Source of the DNA: UBA7446 sp049596455
Lineage (GTDB): Bacteria; Bacteroidota; Bacteroidia; Flavobacteriales; Flavobacteriaceae
Direction of reading: 5' to 3'
NCBI GenBank assembly: GCA_049596455.1
Contig: JBMYLP010000009.1
Coordinates: forward strand, 1 to 60,847
DNA: 60,847 bases
Below are positions 34,051 to 43,198 of the stretch, piece by piece. The notes beneath the pieces were generated by a model. It ran no database searches. It saw nothing but the letters and a program-made list of their open reading frames with translations, and was not told the DNA's origin. Every line of letters starts with the position of its first letter. Position 1 is the first letter of the stretch. The translations under genes were made by a program, and so were the position numbers.

Positions 34051-34058
34051 CAAATATA
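34051..34058 (-). promoter_or_regulatory. -7 box of tRNA-Val
   Basis: On the minus strand TATATTTG is an exact TAnnTTTG box 8 bp before the tRNA 5' end. The -33 region lacks a clear TTTG. Confidence 0.5.
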
Positions 34059-34088
34059 TAAAAATACATTTGTTCGAAAATTACTTTT

Positions 34089-35306
34089 TTAGGTGTTTTT
34101 TAAGGGTAAAATTTCAGCCACTACAAACAAGCTTCCACCTACAAAAATCAAATCGTTTTTGGAAGCTGCTGTTTTGGCTGCCGCAAGAGCGTGTTGTACA
34201 CTATTGTGTGTACTAAAACTGAAATCCGACTTCTTAAATTCAACTGCCAATTCAGGCGTATTCATCGCTCTAGGAACATCAGCGGCACATAAATAGTAAT
34301 GCGCTTTTTTGGGAAGGAATGCTGTTATTTCGCTTACCTTTTTATCTGAAACTACTCCAAAAACAATATGTAAGTTGTCAAATTGTTCCTTTCTTAATTG
34401 TGCAAAAACGGCTTGCAATCCTGCTGGGTTATGCGCCACATCTGCAATGATTTTGGGCTGATGCTCCAGTATTTCCCATCGTCCACGCAGGCCTGTGTTT
34501 TTAACAACTCGTTGTAATCCATTTTGTATATGTGACTCCAAAACTGAAAACTGTGGAAGCACATGCAATAGTGAAACCACACCGTTGATATTTTGTTTTT
34601 GATAATCACCCAATAAATCGGTGGAATACTCATGCAGAGAAGCACTATGCAATGGAGCGTTTTTTTGTAACGCAATTTCTTTAAAAACAGGGAAGGTTTC
34701 AGCATCGTGTTCAGCTACAACCACAGGGGTTTTGGGTTTGATGATACCCGCTTTTTCTCGGGCAATTTCGGCGCGTGTATGCCCTAAAAACTGCTGATGG
34801 TCTAAACTGATATTGGTAATCAAACACCCCTGGGGCATAATAATATTTGTAGCATCTAATCGACCACCTAAACCCACTTCAATTACCGCCACATCTACCT
34901 GATTATAAGCAAAATACTGAAAAGCAAGCGCCACCGTCATTTCAAAAAATGAAAAGCCTTTTGACTCAAAAAAATCTTTGTTTTCCGTTACAAAATCCAC
35001 AACAAACTCCTCCGTAATTGGTATGCCATTTATACGAATGCGCTCTGAGAAATCTTTTAAGTGCGGAGAGGTATACAACCCCACGTTATACCCTGCTTCT
35101 TGCAATACAGAAGCCAGCATATGCGACGACGAACCCTTACCATTTGTTCCTGCAACGTGAATACTTTTAAATTTAAGGTGCGGATTACCCAAATGGGCAG
35201 CAAGAGCGATAATGCGGTCTAAATTTGGGTTTAATGCTGCTGCTCCCACGCGCTGATACATGGGAAGCTGGGTATATAGCCAATGTAACGTGGCTGCATA
35301 ATCCAT
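34089..35306 (-). CDS. folC: Folylpolyglutamate synthase/dihydrofolate synthase
   Basis: A 405-residue Mur-ligase-like enzyme adding glutamate to dihydropteroate and to folates. The P-loop is VAGTNGKGSSSHMLASVL; the metal/ATP region is VAVIEVGLGGRLDATN, then ITNISLDHQQFLGHT and the C-terminal DVAHNPAGLQAVF. Both activities are normally in one protein in bacteria. ATG overlaps the nhaD stop by one base (TAATG), so it is co-translated with the antiporter gene. Confidence 0.95.
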   Translation of the reverse strand: MDYAATLHWLYTQLPMYQRVGAAALNPNLDRIIALAAHLGNPHLKFKSIHVAGTNGKGSSSHMLASVLQEAGYNVGLYTSPHLKDFSERIRINGIPITEEFVVDFVTENKDFFESKGFSFFEMTVALAFQYFAYNQVDVAVIEVGLGGRLDATNIIMPQGCLITNISLDHQQFLGHTRAEIAREKAGIIKPKTPVVVAEHDAETFPVFKEIALQKNAPLHSASLHEYSTDLLGDYQKQNINGVVSLLHVLPQFSVLESHIQNGLQRVVKNTGLRGRWEILEHQPKIIADVAHNPAGLQAVFAQLRKEQFDNLHIVFGVVSDKKVSEITAFLPKKAHYYLCAADVPRAMNTPELAVEFKKSDFSFSTHNSVQHALAAAKTAASKNDLIFVGGSLFVVAEILPLKNT

Positions 35307-36634
35307 TACACGAACAGGTAATCTCGCATCAACATAAACGTAATGTAGCCTGTTACAAATCCGATAAGCGCTAAGAGTGAAATCTTTTTAAGATACCAGA
35401 AAAAGTTAATTTTTTCCATACCCATAGCTACTACACCAGCGGCAGAACCAAAAACCAACATACTTCCGCCCGTTCCAGCTGCAAAGGCAATCGCATGCCA
35501 AAGCGGATCGTCAACGCCCTGTGAAAACATGCCCATACTGGCAGCTACAAGCGGAACATTATCAATTACCGCAGAACCCGAGCCAAGCAATGCTACCACC
35601 ACGTCCATATTGGGGAAGGTAGCAGTAAGATCTTGTGCGAAATTAAATAGTAAGCCTAATGACTCAAGTGCAGCAACCGCCATCAAAATTCCCAAGAAAA
35701 ACAGGATACTGGGGAGCTCAATCTTAGTCAGTGCGGAGTGTACAGGACTATGAGCACCGTGCGCATCAGAAGTGCTGTCTATGGTTGACATCGAAAATTT
35801 TGAGTTACTGTAAATCTCCGCAAAGGTTGCCACAATGGCTAACGAAAGCATCATTCCCACATAAGGTGGCAAATGCGTTACCGTTTTAAACACAGGCACA
35901 AATAAAATAGCCCCTAACCCCAAATACAACATCGTTGCGCCATAGGGACTTTTAGAAGCATCGTTGTTTTGGATGGCGTCTATTTTTCCTTTAAAAGCCT
36001 TAAAACGACTGGCAATCAGGGTGGGGACAACCATACACACCAAAGAAGGAATAAGCAAGAATTTAATAAGTTCAGGAGTGGTTACTTTTTTCCCAATCCA
36101 AAGCATGGTTGTGGTAACGTCGCCAATGGGCGACCATGCACCCCCAGCATTTGCCGCTACAATGATAAGTCCAGCAAACCACAAGCGTGTATCACGCTCT
36201 TTTACAACCTTTTGCAAAATTGTAATGAGCACAATAGTAGCTGTAAGGTTATCAATTATAGCCGAAAGTATAAACGCCAAAATGGAGAAAATCCATAAAA
36301 GCTTGACTTTGCTGCGCGTGCGAATAAACCCTTTAATCGTGGCAAAACCGTCAAAATAATCAATGATTTCAACAATGGTCATAGCGCCCAATAAGAAGAC
36401 TAAAATCTCGGCAGTTTTACCAAGGTGGTGCAACAAAACCTCATCCAAATGCGATTCATGCAAACTTTTGGAAACCGTGTCCACATCAAACACGGGAAGA
36501 TGCCCAAGGGCAATAAGTGCCCACAAAAGTGCCATCATGGCTAGGGCAGGAATAAGTTTATCTATTTTGAGGTTGTGTTCTAAGGTAATGGATAAGTATC
36601 CCAAAAAGAATACGACAAGAATAATGGTTTCCAT
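35306..36634 (-). CDS. nhaD: NhaD-family Na+/H+ antiporter
   Basis: A 442-residue membrane protein with about twelve hydrophobic helices in the ion-transporter (ArsB/NhaD) superfamily. Characteristic parts are FILSAIIDNLTATIVLITI, GGAWSPIGDVTTTMLWIG, ALLGSGSAVIDNVPLVAASMG and FAAGTGGSMLVFGSAAGVV, with the conserved Asp-Asn pairs thought to bind sodium. It fits a marine, Na+-exposed organism. The first gene of the nhaD-folC pair. Confidence 0.93.
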   Translation of the reverse strand: METIILVVFFLGYLSITLEHNLKIDKLIPALAMMALLWALIALGHLPVFDVDTVSKSLHESHLDEVLLHHLGKTAEILVFLLGAMTIVEIIDYFDGFATIKGFIRTRSKVKLLWIFSILAFILSAIIDNLTATIVLITILQKVVKERDTRLWFAGLIIVAANAGGAWSPIGDVTTTMLWIGKKVTTPELIKFLLIPSLVCMVVPTLIASRFKAFKGKIDAIQNNDASKSPYGATMLYLGLGAILFVPVFKTVTHLPPYVGMMLSLAIVATFAEIYSNSKFSMSTIDSTSDAHGAHSPVHSALTKIELPSILFFLGILMAVAALESLGLLFNFAQDLTATFPNMDVVVALLGSGSAVIDNVPLVAASMGMFSQGVDDPLWHAIAFAAGTGGSMLVFGSAAGVVAMGMEKINFFWYLKKISLLALIGFVTGYITFMLMRDYLFV

Positions 36635-36659
36635 AAACTGAGGTAAAAGATTTAAGGCA

Positions 36660-36667
36660 CAAATATA
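36660..36667 (-). promoter_or_regulatory. -7 box of nhaD-folC
   Basis: On the minus strand TATATTTG matches TAnnTTTG exactly, 26 bp before the nhaD ATG. A -33 box is not evident. Confidence 0.4.
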
Positions 36668-36760
36668 GCAATGTGATAGCTTTTAAAAGTATGATTTTTG
36701 CATCGTAACACTTTAATAATACCACTCATTACGTTTTATTTATTTTTGATAAAATGATTT

Positions 36761-36835
36761 ACCCCCTTGAATATAAGGGTTAAAATTGTTAAAACAACAT
36801 AAATCAACAAATAACCCCCTGTTATTATAGGGGGT
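36761..36835 (+). promoter_or_regulatory. Two ACCC...GGGT dyads upstream of gltB
   Basis: Dyad 1 is ACCC-N12-GGGT at 36761-36780. Dyad 2 is ACCCCCT, 8 bp, AGGGGGT at 36814-36835, with perfect 7-bp arms. The centres are 54 bp apart, about five helical turns, which suits cooperative binding on one DNA face. They sit about 150-220 bp upstream of the gltB -7 box. The 371-bp gap (36635-37005) otherwise holds the nhaD -7 box, the gltB -7 box and AT-rich DNA with no gene. Confidence 0.55.
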
Positions 36836-36984
36836 GACTATTATAGTTATTATCTACATTTATGATTTGATAATTATGCAATATGGAATTTAATTTTTTA
36901 GCAATATTGATTGCGGATTTTGGGAATACAATAGTTGAGCATCATTATAATATCCTTCTATTTAAATAATTTGAAGTCAAAAAT

Positions 36985-36992
36985 TATATTTG
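36985..36992 (+). promoter_or_regulatory. -7 box of gltB
   Basis: TATATTTG matches TAnnTTTG exactly, 13 bp before the gltB ATG. A TTTG at 36970-36973 is only 11 bp upstream, too close to be a normal -33, so an activator may be needed; that would fit the upstream dyads. Confidence 0.5.
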
Positions 36993-37005
36993 GGAAAAAT
37001 TCAAT

Positions 37006-40000
37006 ATGCTACCTATTCCTCAAGGTTTATACCACCCAGAAAACGAGCACGATAACTGTGGTGCTGGTTTTATTTGCAGCCTAGAAGGCAAGCGCACTAA
37101 TGACATCATCCACAAAGCACTAGATATTCTTGTGAAATTGGAGCATAGGGGTGCTGTGAGTGCCGACGGTAAAACAGGTGATGGAGCGGGTATTCTTATT
37201 GACATTCCACATGATTTTCTAAAGGAAGTGTGTTCTTTTACACTGCCGGAGCCAAAATCCTATGCCCTTGGTATGGTGTTTTTGCCACAAAAATTAAATC
37301 AACGCACCTACTGTATCGAAGTTTTTGAGGAGGAACTTAGCAGACAAAACTTAAGCATTATTGGGTGGCGAGACGTGCCTACAAACATCGATGTGGTTGG
37401 GAAAATCGCAAAGCAAACCCTTCCAAACATCAAGCAAGTTTTTGTAGAAGATGCTACAGGAGCACTTACCGAAGACCAACTTAACACCAAAGCCTTTATT
37501 GCACGTAAGCGTGCAGAGCATCGTGTCTTTGGCAGTAAAATGTCTCAAAACCAATATTTCTATTTACCAAGTTTTTCTACACGCACGGTAATCTACAAAG
37601 GATTACTCATGCCCGAGGATATTGAAGGATTCTACATGGACCTCAAAGATCCACGTGTAGTAACACGACTGGCATTGGTGCATCAACGATTTTCCACCAA
37701 TACCTTCCCTACTTGGGATTTGGCGCAACCTTTCCGCTATATGTGCCATAACGGCGAAATCAACACCTACAGAGGAAATGTGATACGCATGAAAGCCCGT
37801 GAGGAGCTTTTTGCAAACGAATTTTTTGGAGAAGATATGAAGCATATCACTCCTATTGTATTGCCAGGAAAATCAGACTCCTCCTCTATGGACATGGTAG
37901 TAGAACTGCTGCTTCACACGGGGCGCTCGCTTCCTGAGGTTATGATGATGTTGGTGCCAGAGGCATGGGAAAGGCATCAATCCATGGAACCTGCCAAAAA
38001 AGATTTTTATGCCTATAACGCCTGTATCATGGAGCCTTGGGACGGCCCTGCATCGGTGCCTTTTACTGACGGAAAATACATTGGCGCATTACTTGATCGC
38101 AATGGTCTTCGTCCTTCGCGATACACCGTAACCAAAGACGGATATGTGGTCATGTCGTCTGAAACAGGGGTAATTGATATTGACCCTGCTAACGTATCGC
38201 TACACGGACGCTTAGAACCCGGACGTATGTTCTTGGTAGACATGGAAGAAGGGCGCATCATTGAAGACCGTGAAGTCAAAGAGAAAATTTCTGCCAAACA
38301 TCCTTATGGCAAGTGGTTAAAGGAAAATTTATTACCACTTAAAGAAGTGCCTTACACAGGCAACAAAACCCCTATTGAGGCAGAGCCGTTTCTAAAGCGT
38401 TTGCAAGCTTTTGGATATACCGAAGAAGACATCAAAACGCTTATTACTCCTATGAGTACGCAAGGGAAAGAAGCGATTGGATCCATGGGAACCGACACCC
38501 CTTTGGCGGTGCTTTCCAATAAGCCACAGTTACTTTACAATTATTTCAAACAATTGTTTGCGCAAGTAACCAACCCTCCCTTAGATGGTATTCGAGAAGA
38601 AATTGTAACCGACACTTCTATGGGGGTAGGCAGTGATGTCAATATATTTGATGTTACGGCAGATCACGCCAAAAAACTTCGCATTCAAAATCCCATTATT
38701 TCCAATGAAGATTTGGATAAAATTAAGTTTATTGAGCACGATGATTTTAACGCGAGTTCCGTTCCTGCGCTGTATGATGTGCAATCGGGGAACAATGGCT
38801 TGGAGCGTGCTTTAGACGCCTTGCTTTTGGAGGTCAAAAAACAAGTGGAAGCTGGCGCAAACATCATCATCCTTTCCGATAGAGGGGTAAGCAACGAAAA
38901 AGCGCCAATTCCTATGCTATTGGCGTGTGCGCACGTGCATCACGGCATGATGAAACATCGTTTGCGTTCCAAATTTGGGATTATCATTGAATCTGCCGAG
39001 CCTCGTGAACCGCATCACTTTGCCCTGCTGTTTGGATATGGCGCAAGTGCCATCAACCCTTACATGGTAAATGAAGTCATTGAGCATCAAATTGAAACGG
39101 GAGCTATCAAAGGGCTTTCTTCCGAAAATGCTATTGCAAACTTCAATAAAGCTATTGCCAAAGGATTGATTAAAATCATGAATAAAATTGGCATCTCAAC
39201 CCTACACTCGTACCGAGGAGCACAAATTTTTGAGGCACTTGGGCTAAGCAAGAAATTTATCGACACCTATTTCTGCAAAACGGCTACACGAATTGAGGGT
39301 ATTGGATTAAAAGAAGTAGAGCAAGAAATTGCCAAACGTCACGATTTTGCCTTCGGCGAAAAGGCGGCTGGCGAAGGCTTAGACTTAGAAATTGGAGGAA
39401 GCTATCGCTGGCGCAGAAATGGCGAAGCGCATATGCTCAATCCTGCTAGTATTGCCAAATTGCAACTTGCCACCAATAAGGGGAGCTACAGTACTTACGA
39501 AGAATATTCAAAGCTTGTTAACGATCAATCTAAACAATTGATGACCCTTCGTGGTATGTTTGAGTTTGCCGACTTAGACCCTATTCCGCTAGACGAGGTT
39601 GAGCCATGGACAGCCATCGTAAAGCGATTTAAAACGGGGGCAATGTCGTTGGGTTCTATTAGCGAAGAAGCACACGAAAACCTAGCCAAAGCCATGAACC
39701 GTATTGGCGGTAAAAGCAACTCAGGAGAGGGCGGCGAAGACCCCCGACGTTTTACCCGTGATGAAGATGGCGAATGGCGTAATTCTGCCATTAAGCAAGT
39801 AGCGTCTGGAAGGTTTGGCGTATCGTCACACTACCTGACCAATGCGCGTGAAATTCAGATTAAAATGGCACAGGGCGCAAAACCCGGAGAGGGTGGTCAG
39901 CTTCCTGGTCCAAAAGTAAATCCATACATCGCATCGGTGCGTAATTCTACCCCTTATGTAGGACTGATTTCGCCACCACCTCACCACGATATTTATTCTA

Positions 40001-41508
40001 TTGAGGACTTGGCACAGCTTATCTATGACCTGAAAAATGCCAATCGTGAGGCACGCATCAATGTGAAATTGGTGTCTGAGGTTGGTGTAGGAACTATTGC
40101 TGCTGGAGTGGCAAAAGCAAAAGCAGACGTTATTTTGATTTCGGGGTATGACGGCGGAACAGGCGCATCTCCCCTAACCTCACTAAAACACGCTGGGCTC
40201 CCTTGGGAACTTGGTATTGCCGAAGCGCAACAAACACTTGTGATGAACGACCTCCGCGGACGTATTGTTATGGAGTGTGACGGACAAATGAAAACTGGGC
40301 GTGACGTAGCCGTTGCCTGCTTGTTGGGTGCTGAGGAATTTGGTTTCTCCACTGCTCCACTTGTTGCATCGGGCTGTATTATGATGCGCGCATGTCATTT
40401 AAACACCTGTCCGGTGGGTATTGCAACGCAAGACCCAGAACTACGCAAAAACTTTAAAGGCAAACCAGAGCACGTTATCAACTTCATGCACTTTGTCGCA
40501 GAAGAAATGCGAACTATCATGGCGCAACTGGGCTTTAGAACGGTTGACGAAATGGTAGGGCAAAGTCAAAAGCTAAATATGAATGCTGCTATTGACCACT
40601 TCAAAGCGCAGGGCATTGACCTTTCGGCTATCCTTTACAAACCTGAAGTTGCTGAAAATGTTCCCGTCCGAAACATAACAAAGCAAGACCACGGTTTAGA
40701 CAACGTGCTTGATGTGGATATTGTATCTAAAGCGCAAAAAGCGATTATTTCCAAAGAACCGCAAACGCTACACTTTGACATCAAAAACACAGACCGAAGT
40801 GTTGGCGCTTTGTTGAGTAATGAAATATCCAAAGCACACGGTCGTGAGGGGCTGCCTACCGACACGCTAAAGCTGTTATTCAAAGGTGCTGCGGGACAAA
40901 GTTTTGGCTGTTTTGCTACCAAAGGACTGCATATGGAAGTCACAGGAAATGCCAACGACTACTTTGGAAAAGGACTTTCTGGCGCGCGATTGGTTGCCAA
41001 AGTGCCCGAAGAAGCAACCTTTAAGCCAGAAGAAAATATCATCATTGGAAATGTTGCCCTCTATGGCGCAACAGCTGGCGAGGCATATATCAATGGAATT
41101 GCGGGTGAGCGGTTCTGTGTACGCAACTCGGGAGCCGTTGCCGTTGTGGAAGGTGTTGGAGATCACGGTTGCGAGTACATGACCGGAGGCGAGGCAGTGA
41201 TTTTAGGTAAAATTGGACGAAATTTCGCAGCAGGCATGAGCGGTGGTATCGCCTATATTTACGCTGAAAACGGGGTATTTGACGACCGCAATTTCAATAT
41301 GGAAATGATTGGTTTGGAAGACCTTAACAAAGAAGACATTGCGCATGTTAAGGAGTTGATTCAAAATCATATCAATTATACGGGCAGTCCGTTGGCAACA
41401 CAAATTTTAGCCGATTGGAACACAACACAAAAGCATTTTATCAAAGTAATGCCTACCGATTATAAGGCAGCACTAGAGCGCATGGCGCAAGAAAAACAAA
41501 ACGCATAA
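37006..41508 (+). CDS. gltB: Glutamate synthase large subunit
   Basis: A 1500-residue NADPH-GOGAT alpha chain. A 17-residue propeptide precedes Cys18 (HDNCGAGF), the class II glutaminase nucleophile exposed by cleavage. The central and FMN-binding domains follow (FKTGAMSLGSISEEAHENLA, GGKSNSGEGGEDPRRF, ISGYDGGTGASPLTSL), then the 3Fe-4S cysteines CIMMRACHLNTCPVG (near residue 1124-1138) and the C-terminal GXGXG beta-helix (GLSGARLVAKV, GAVAVVEGVGDHG). It makes glutamate from glutamine and 2-oxoglutarate. The start 37006 is an ATG shortly after a -7 box. gltD follows after 2 bp. Confidence 0.98.
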   Translation: MLPIPQGLYHPENEHDNCGAGFICSLEGKRTNDIIHKALDILVKLEHRGAVSADGKTGDGAGILIDIPHDFLKEVCSFTLPEPKSYALGMVFLPQKLNQRTYCIEVFEEELSRQNLSIIGWRDVPTNIDVVGKIAKQTLPNIKQVFVEDATGALTEDQLNTKAFIARKRAEHRVFGSKMSQNQYFYLPSFSTRTVIYKGLLMPEDIEGFYMDLKDPRVVTRLALVHQRFSTNTFPTWDLAQPFRYMCHNGEINTYRGNVIRMKAREELFANEFFGEDMKHITPIVLPGKSDSSSMDMVVELLLHTGRSLPEVMMMLVPEAWERHQSMEPAKKDFYAYNACIMEPWDGPASVPFTDGKYIGALLDRNGLRPSRYTVTKDGYVVMSSETGVIDIDPANVSLHGRLEPGRMFLVDMEEGRIIEDREVKEKISAKHPYGKWLKENLLPLKEVPYTGNKTPIEAEPFLKRLQAFGYTEEDIKTLITPMSTQGKEAIGSMGTDTPLAVLSNKPQLLYNYFKQLFAQVTNPPLDGIREEIVTDTSMGVGSDVNIFDVTADHAKKLRIQNPIISNEDLDKIKFIEHDDFNASSVPALYDVQSGNNGLERALDALLLEVKKQVEAGANIIILSDRGVSNEKAPIPMLLACAHVHHGMMKHRLRSKFGIIIESAEPREPHHFALLFGYGASAINPYMVNEVIEHQIETGAIKGLSSENAIANFNKAIAKGLIKIMNKIGISTLHSYRGAQIFEALGLSKKFIDTYFCKTATRIEGIGLKEVEQEIAKRHDFAFGEKAAGEGLDLEIGGSYRWRRNGEAHMLNPASIAKLQLATNKGSYSTYEEYSKLVNDQSKQLMTLRGMFEFADLDPIPLDEVEPWTAIVKRFKTGAMSLGSISEEAHENLAKAMNRIGGKSNSGEGGEDPRRFTRDEDGEWRNSAIKQVASGRFGVSSHYLTNAREIQIKMAQGAKPGEGGQLPGPKVNPYIASVRNSTPYVGLISPPPHHDIYSIEDLAQLIYDLKNANREARINVKLVSEVGVGTIAAGVAKAKADVILISGYDGGTGASPLTSLKHAGLPWELGIAEAQQTLVMNDLRGRIVMECDGQMKTGRDVAVACLLGAEEFGFSTAPLVASGCIMMRACHLNTCPVGIATQDPELRKNFKGKPEHVINFMHFVAEEMRTIMAQLGFRTVDEMVGQSQKLNMNAAIDHFKAQGIDLSAILYKPEVAENVPVRNITKQDHGLDNVLDVDIVSKAQKAIISKEPQTLHFDIKNTDRSVGALLSNEISKAHGREGLPTDTLKLLFKGAAGQSFGCFATKGLHMEVTGNANDYFGKGLSGARLVAKVPEEATFKPEENIIIGNVALYGATAGEAYINGIAGERFCVRNSGAVAVVEGVGDHGCEYMTGGEAVILGKIGRNFAAGMSGGIAYIYAENGVFDDRNFNMEMIGLEDLNKEDIAHVKELIQNHINYTGSPLATQILADWNTTQKHFIKVMPTDYKAALERMAQEKQNA

Positions 41509-41510
41509 GC

Positions 41511-42974
41511 ATGGGAAAGTTAAGAGGATTTATGGAGTATGAGCGCGTGAATGAGCAGAACATTGACGTTCAAGATCGCGTGAAGAATTACAAGGAATTT
41601 ACGGTTACGCCAAGCGAGGAAACGCTACAAGACCAAGGCGCACGCTGTATGGATTGCGGCGTTCCGTTTTGTCATAGTGGATGCCCACTAGGTAATATGA
41701 TTCCCGATTTTAACGATGCGGTATATCGCAACGAATGGCAAAAAGCGTTACGCATTTTGCATTCCACCAACAACTTCCCAGAGTTTACGGGAAGGCTCTG
41801 CCCTGCGCCTTGCGAAGCCGCTTGTGTTTTGGGTATTATCAACCCGCCGGTTTCTATCGAAATGATTGAAAAATACATCGTAGAACGTGGGTTTAAAGAA
41901 GGATGGATTAAAGCCGACCCACCTGCACAACGCACTGGAAAAACCGTTGCTGTGGTAGGTTCTGGACCTGCCGGACTTGCTGCTGCACAACAGCTAAATC
42001 GTGCCGGACATACGGTAACTGTATTTGAACGTGATGAAAAAATTGGTGGTTTACTCCGCTATGGTATTCCAGATTTTAAAATGGAAAAGAATGTTATTGA
42101 TCGCCGTTTAGCCATTTTAGAGGAAGAAGGCATTCAGTTTAAAACAGGCGTAGAAGTAGGCAAAAACATGCCTGTTGAAGAGCTTAATGCGTTTGATGCT
42201 GTGGTACTTTGTGGTGGCGCAACTGTACGCAGAAGATTACCTATTCCTGGGGCTGATTTGCCGGGGGTGGTACAAGCCATGGACTTTTTACCCAAAAGCA
42301 ACCGTTGGGTTGATGGGCTTACAGAAGTGGACAATGCACTTCACGCGGCAGGCAAAAATGTTGTTGTAATTGGTGGTGGTGATACCGGTTCGGATTGTAT
42401 TGGAACCTCCAACCGTCAAGGAGCAAAAAGCGTTACCAATTTTGAGATCCTACCTAAGCCATCAGAAACCCGTACCGAAGACCATCCGTGGCCCTTTTGG
42501 CCCTTTAAGCTCAAAACGACTTCTTCGCATGAAGAAGGAAGCCACAGAGAGTGGAGCATCATGACCAAAGAATTTGTGGCTGATGCGGATGGCAATCTAA
42601 AAGGCTTAAAAACGGTAAACGTACGTTGGGAGAAGAGCGAAGAAGGCGGCAGACCAACGCTTGTGGAAGAACCGAATTCTGAGCAAGAGTGGCCATGCGA
42701 ATTAGCATTGTTAGCCCTTGGATTTACAGGTCCCGAGCCAACCCTTGCCGAGCGTTTGGGCTTGGCGCAAGACGAGCGTTCAAACGTTAAAGGCAACGAA
42801 AAATACCAAACCAATGTACCGCATGTATTCACCGCAGGTGATATGCGCCGTGGGCAATCGTTGATTGTTTGGGCAATTTCGGAAGGTCGTGAAGCAGCAC
42901 ACCACGTAGATGCCTTTTTGATGGGATCGTCTAAGCTTCCTATCAAAGAGGGTGGCGACTTACCCACAAACTAA
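41511..42974 (+). CDS. gltD: Glutamate synthase small subunit
   Basis: A 487-residue beta chain that carries electrons from NADPH through FAD and two 4Fe-4S clusters to GltB. The cluster cysteines are in CMDCGVPFCHSGCPLGN and CPAPCEAACV; FAD binding is VAVVGSGPAGLAAAQQL and NADPH binding VVVIGGGDTGSDCIGTS; the last segment HVFTAGDMRRGQSLIVWAI closes the FAD site. It follows gltB by 2 bp in one operon. Confidence 0.97.
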   Translation: MGKLRGFMEYERVNEQNIDVQDRVKNYKEFTVTPSEETLQDQGARCMDCGVPFCHSGCPLGNMIPDFNDAVYRNEWQKALRILHSTNNFPEFTGRLCPAPCEAACVLGIINPPVSIEMIEKYIVERGFKEGWIKADPPAQRTGKTVAVVGSGPAGLAAAQQLNRAGHTVTVFERDEKIGGLLRYGIPDFKMEKNVIDRRLAILEEEGIQFKTGVEVGKNMPVEELNAFDAVVLCGGATVRRRLPIPGADLPGVVQAMDFLPKSNRWVDGLTEVDNALHAAGKNVVVIGGGDTGSDCIGTSNRQGAKSVTNFEILPKPSETRTEDHPWPFWPFKLKTTSSHEEGSHREWSIMTKEFVADADGNLKGLKTVNVRWEKSEEGGRPTLVEEPNSEQEWPCELALLALGFTGPEPTLAERLGLAQDERSNVKGNEKYQTNVPHVFTAGDMRRGQSLIVWAISEGREAAHHVDAFLMGSSKLPIKEGGDLPTN

Positions 42975-43138
42975 GCTAGTCTTATTTCGGTTTGCCTATA
43001 AGGCGAAGATTTCTCAGAAATAGCTGTAAATCACGCGAAAGTGCGTTCGCTCTTGGCGAAAACAGCATGTAGCGATGATTTAGCAGCGATTTGGAGATGA
43101 AATCTCAAAAATTTCCTTGAAATCTTCTTGAATTTTTG

Positions 43139-43166
43139 GTTCGTTTTGTTTCAAGACAAAATGAAC
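43139..43166. terminator. Hairpin between gltD and the porin gene
   Basis: GTTCGTTTTGT, loop TTCAAG, ACAAAATGAAC pair over 11 bp with one G-T pair. It sits in the 224-bp gap between convergent gltD and the porin gene and may serve both directions, though no long T-run follows. The rest of the gap shows no gene. Confidence 0.45.
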
Positions 43167-43198
43167 TATAAAAATATTTCATTTACGCACAAACTAAT

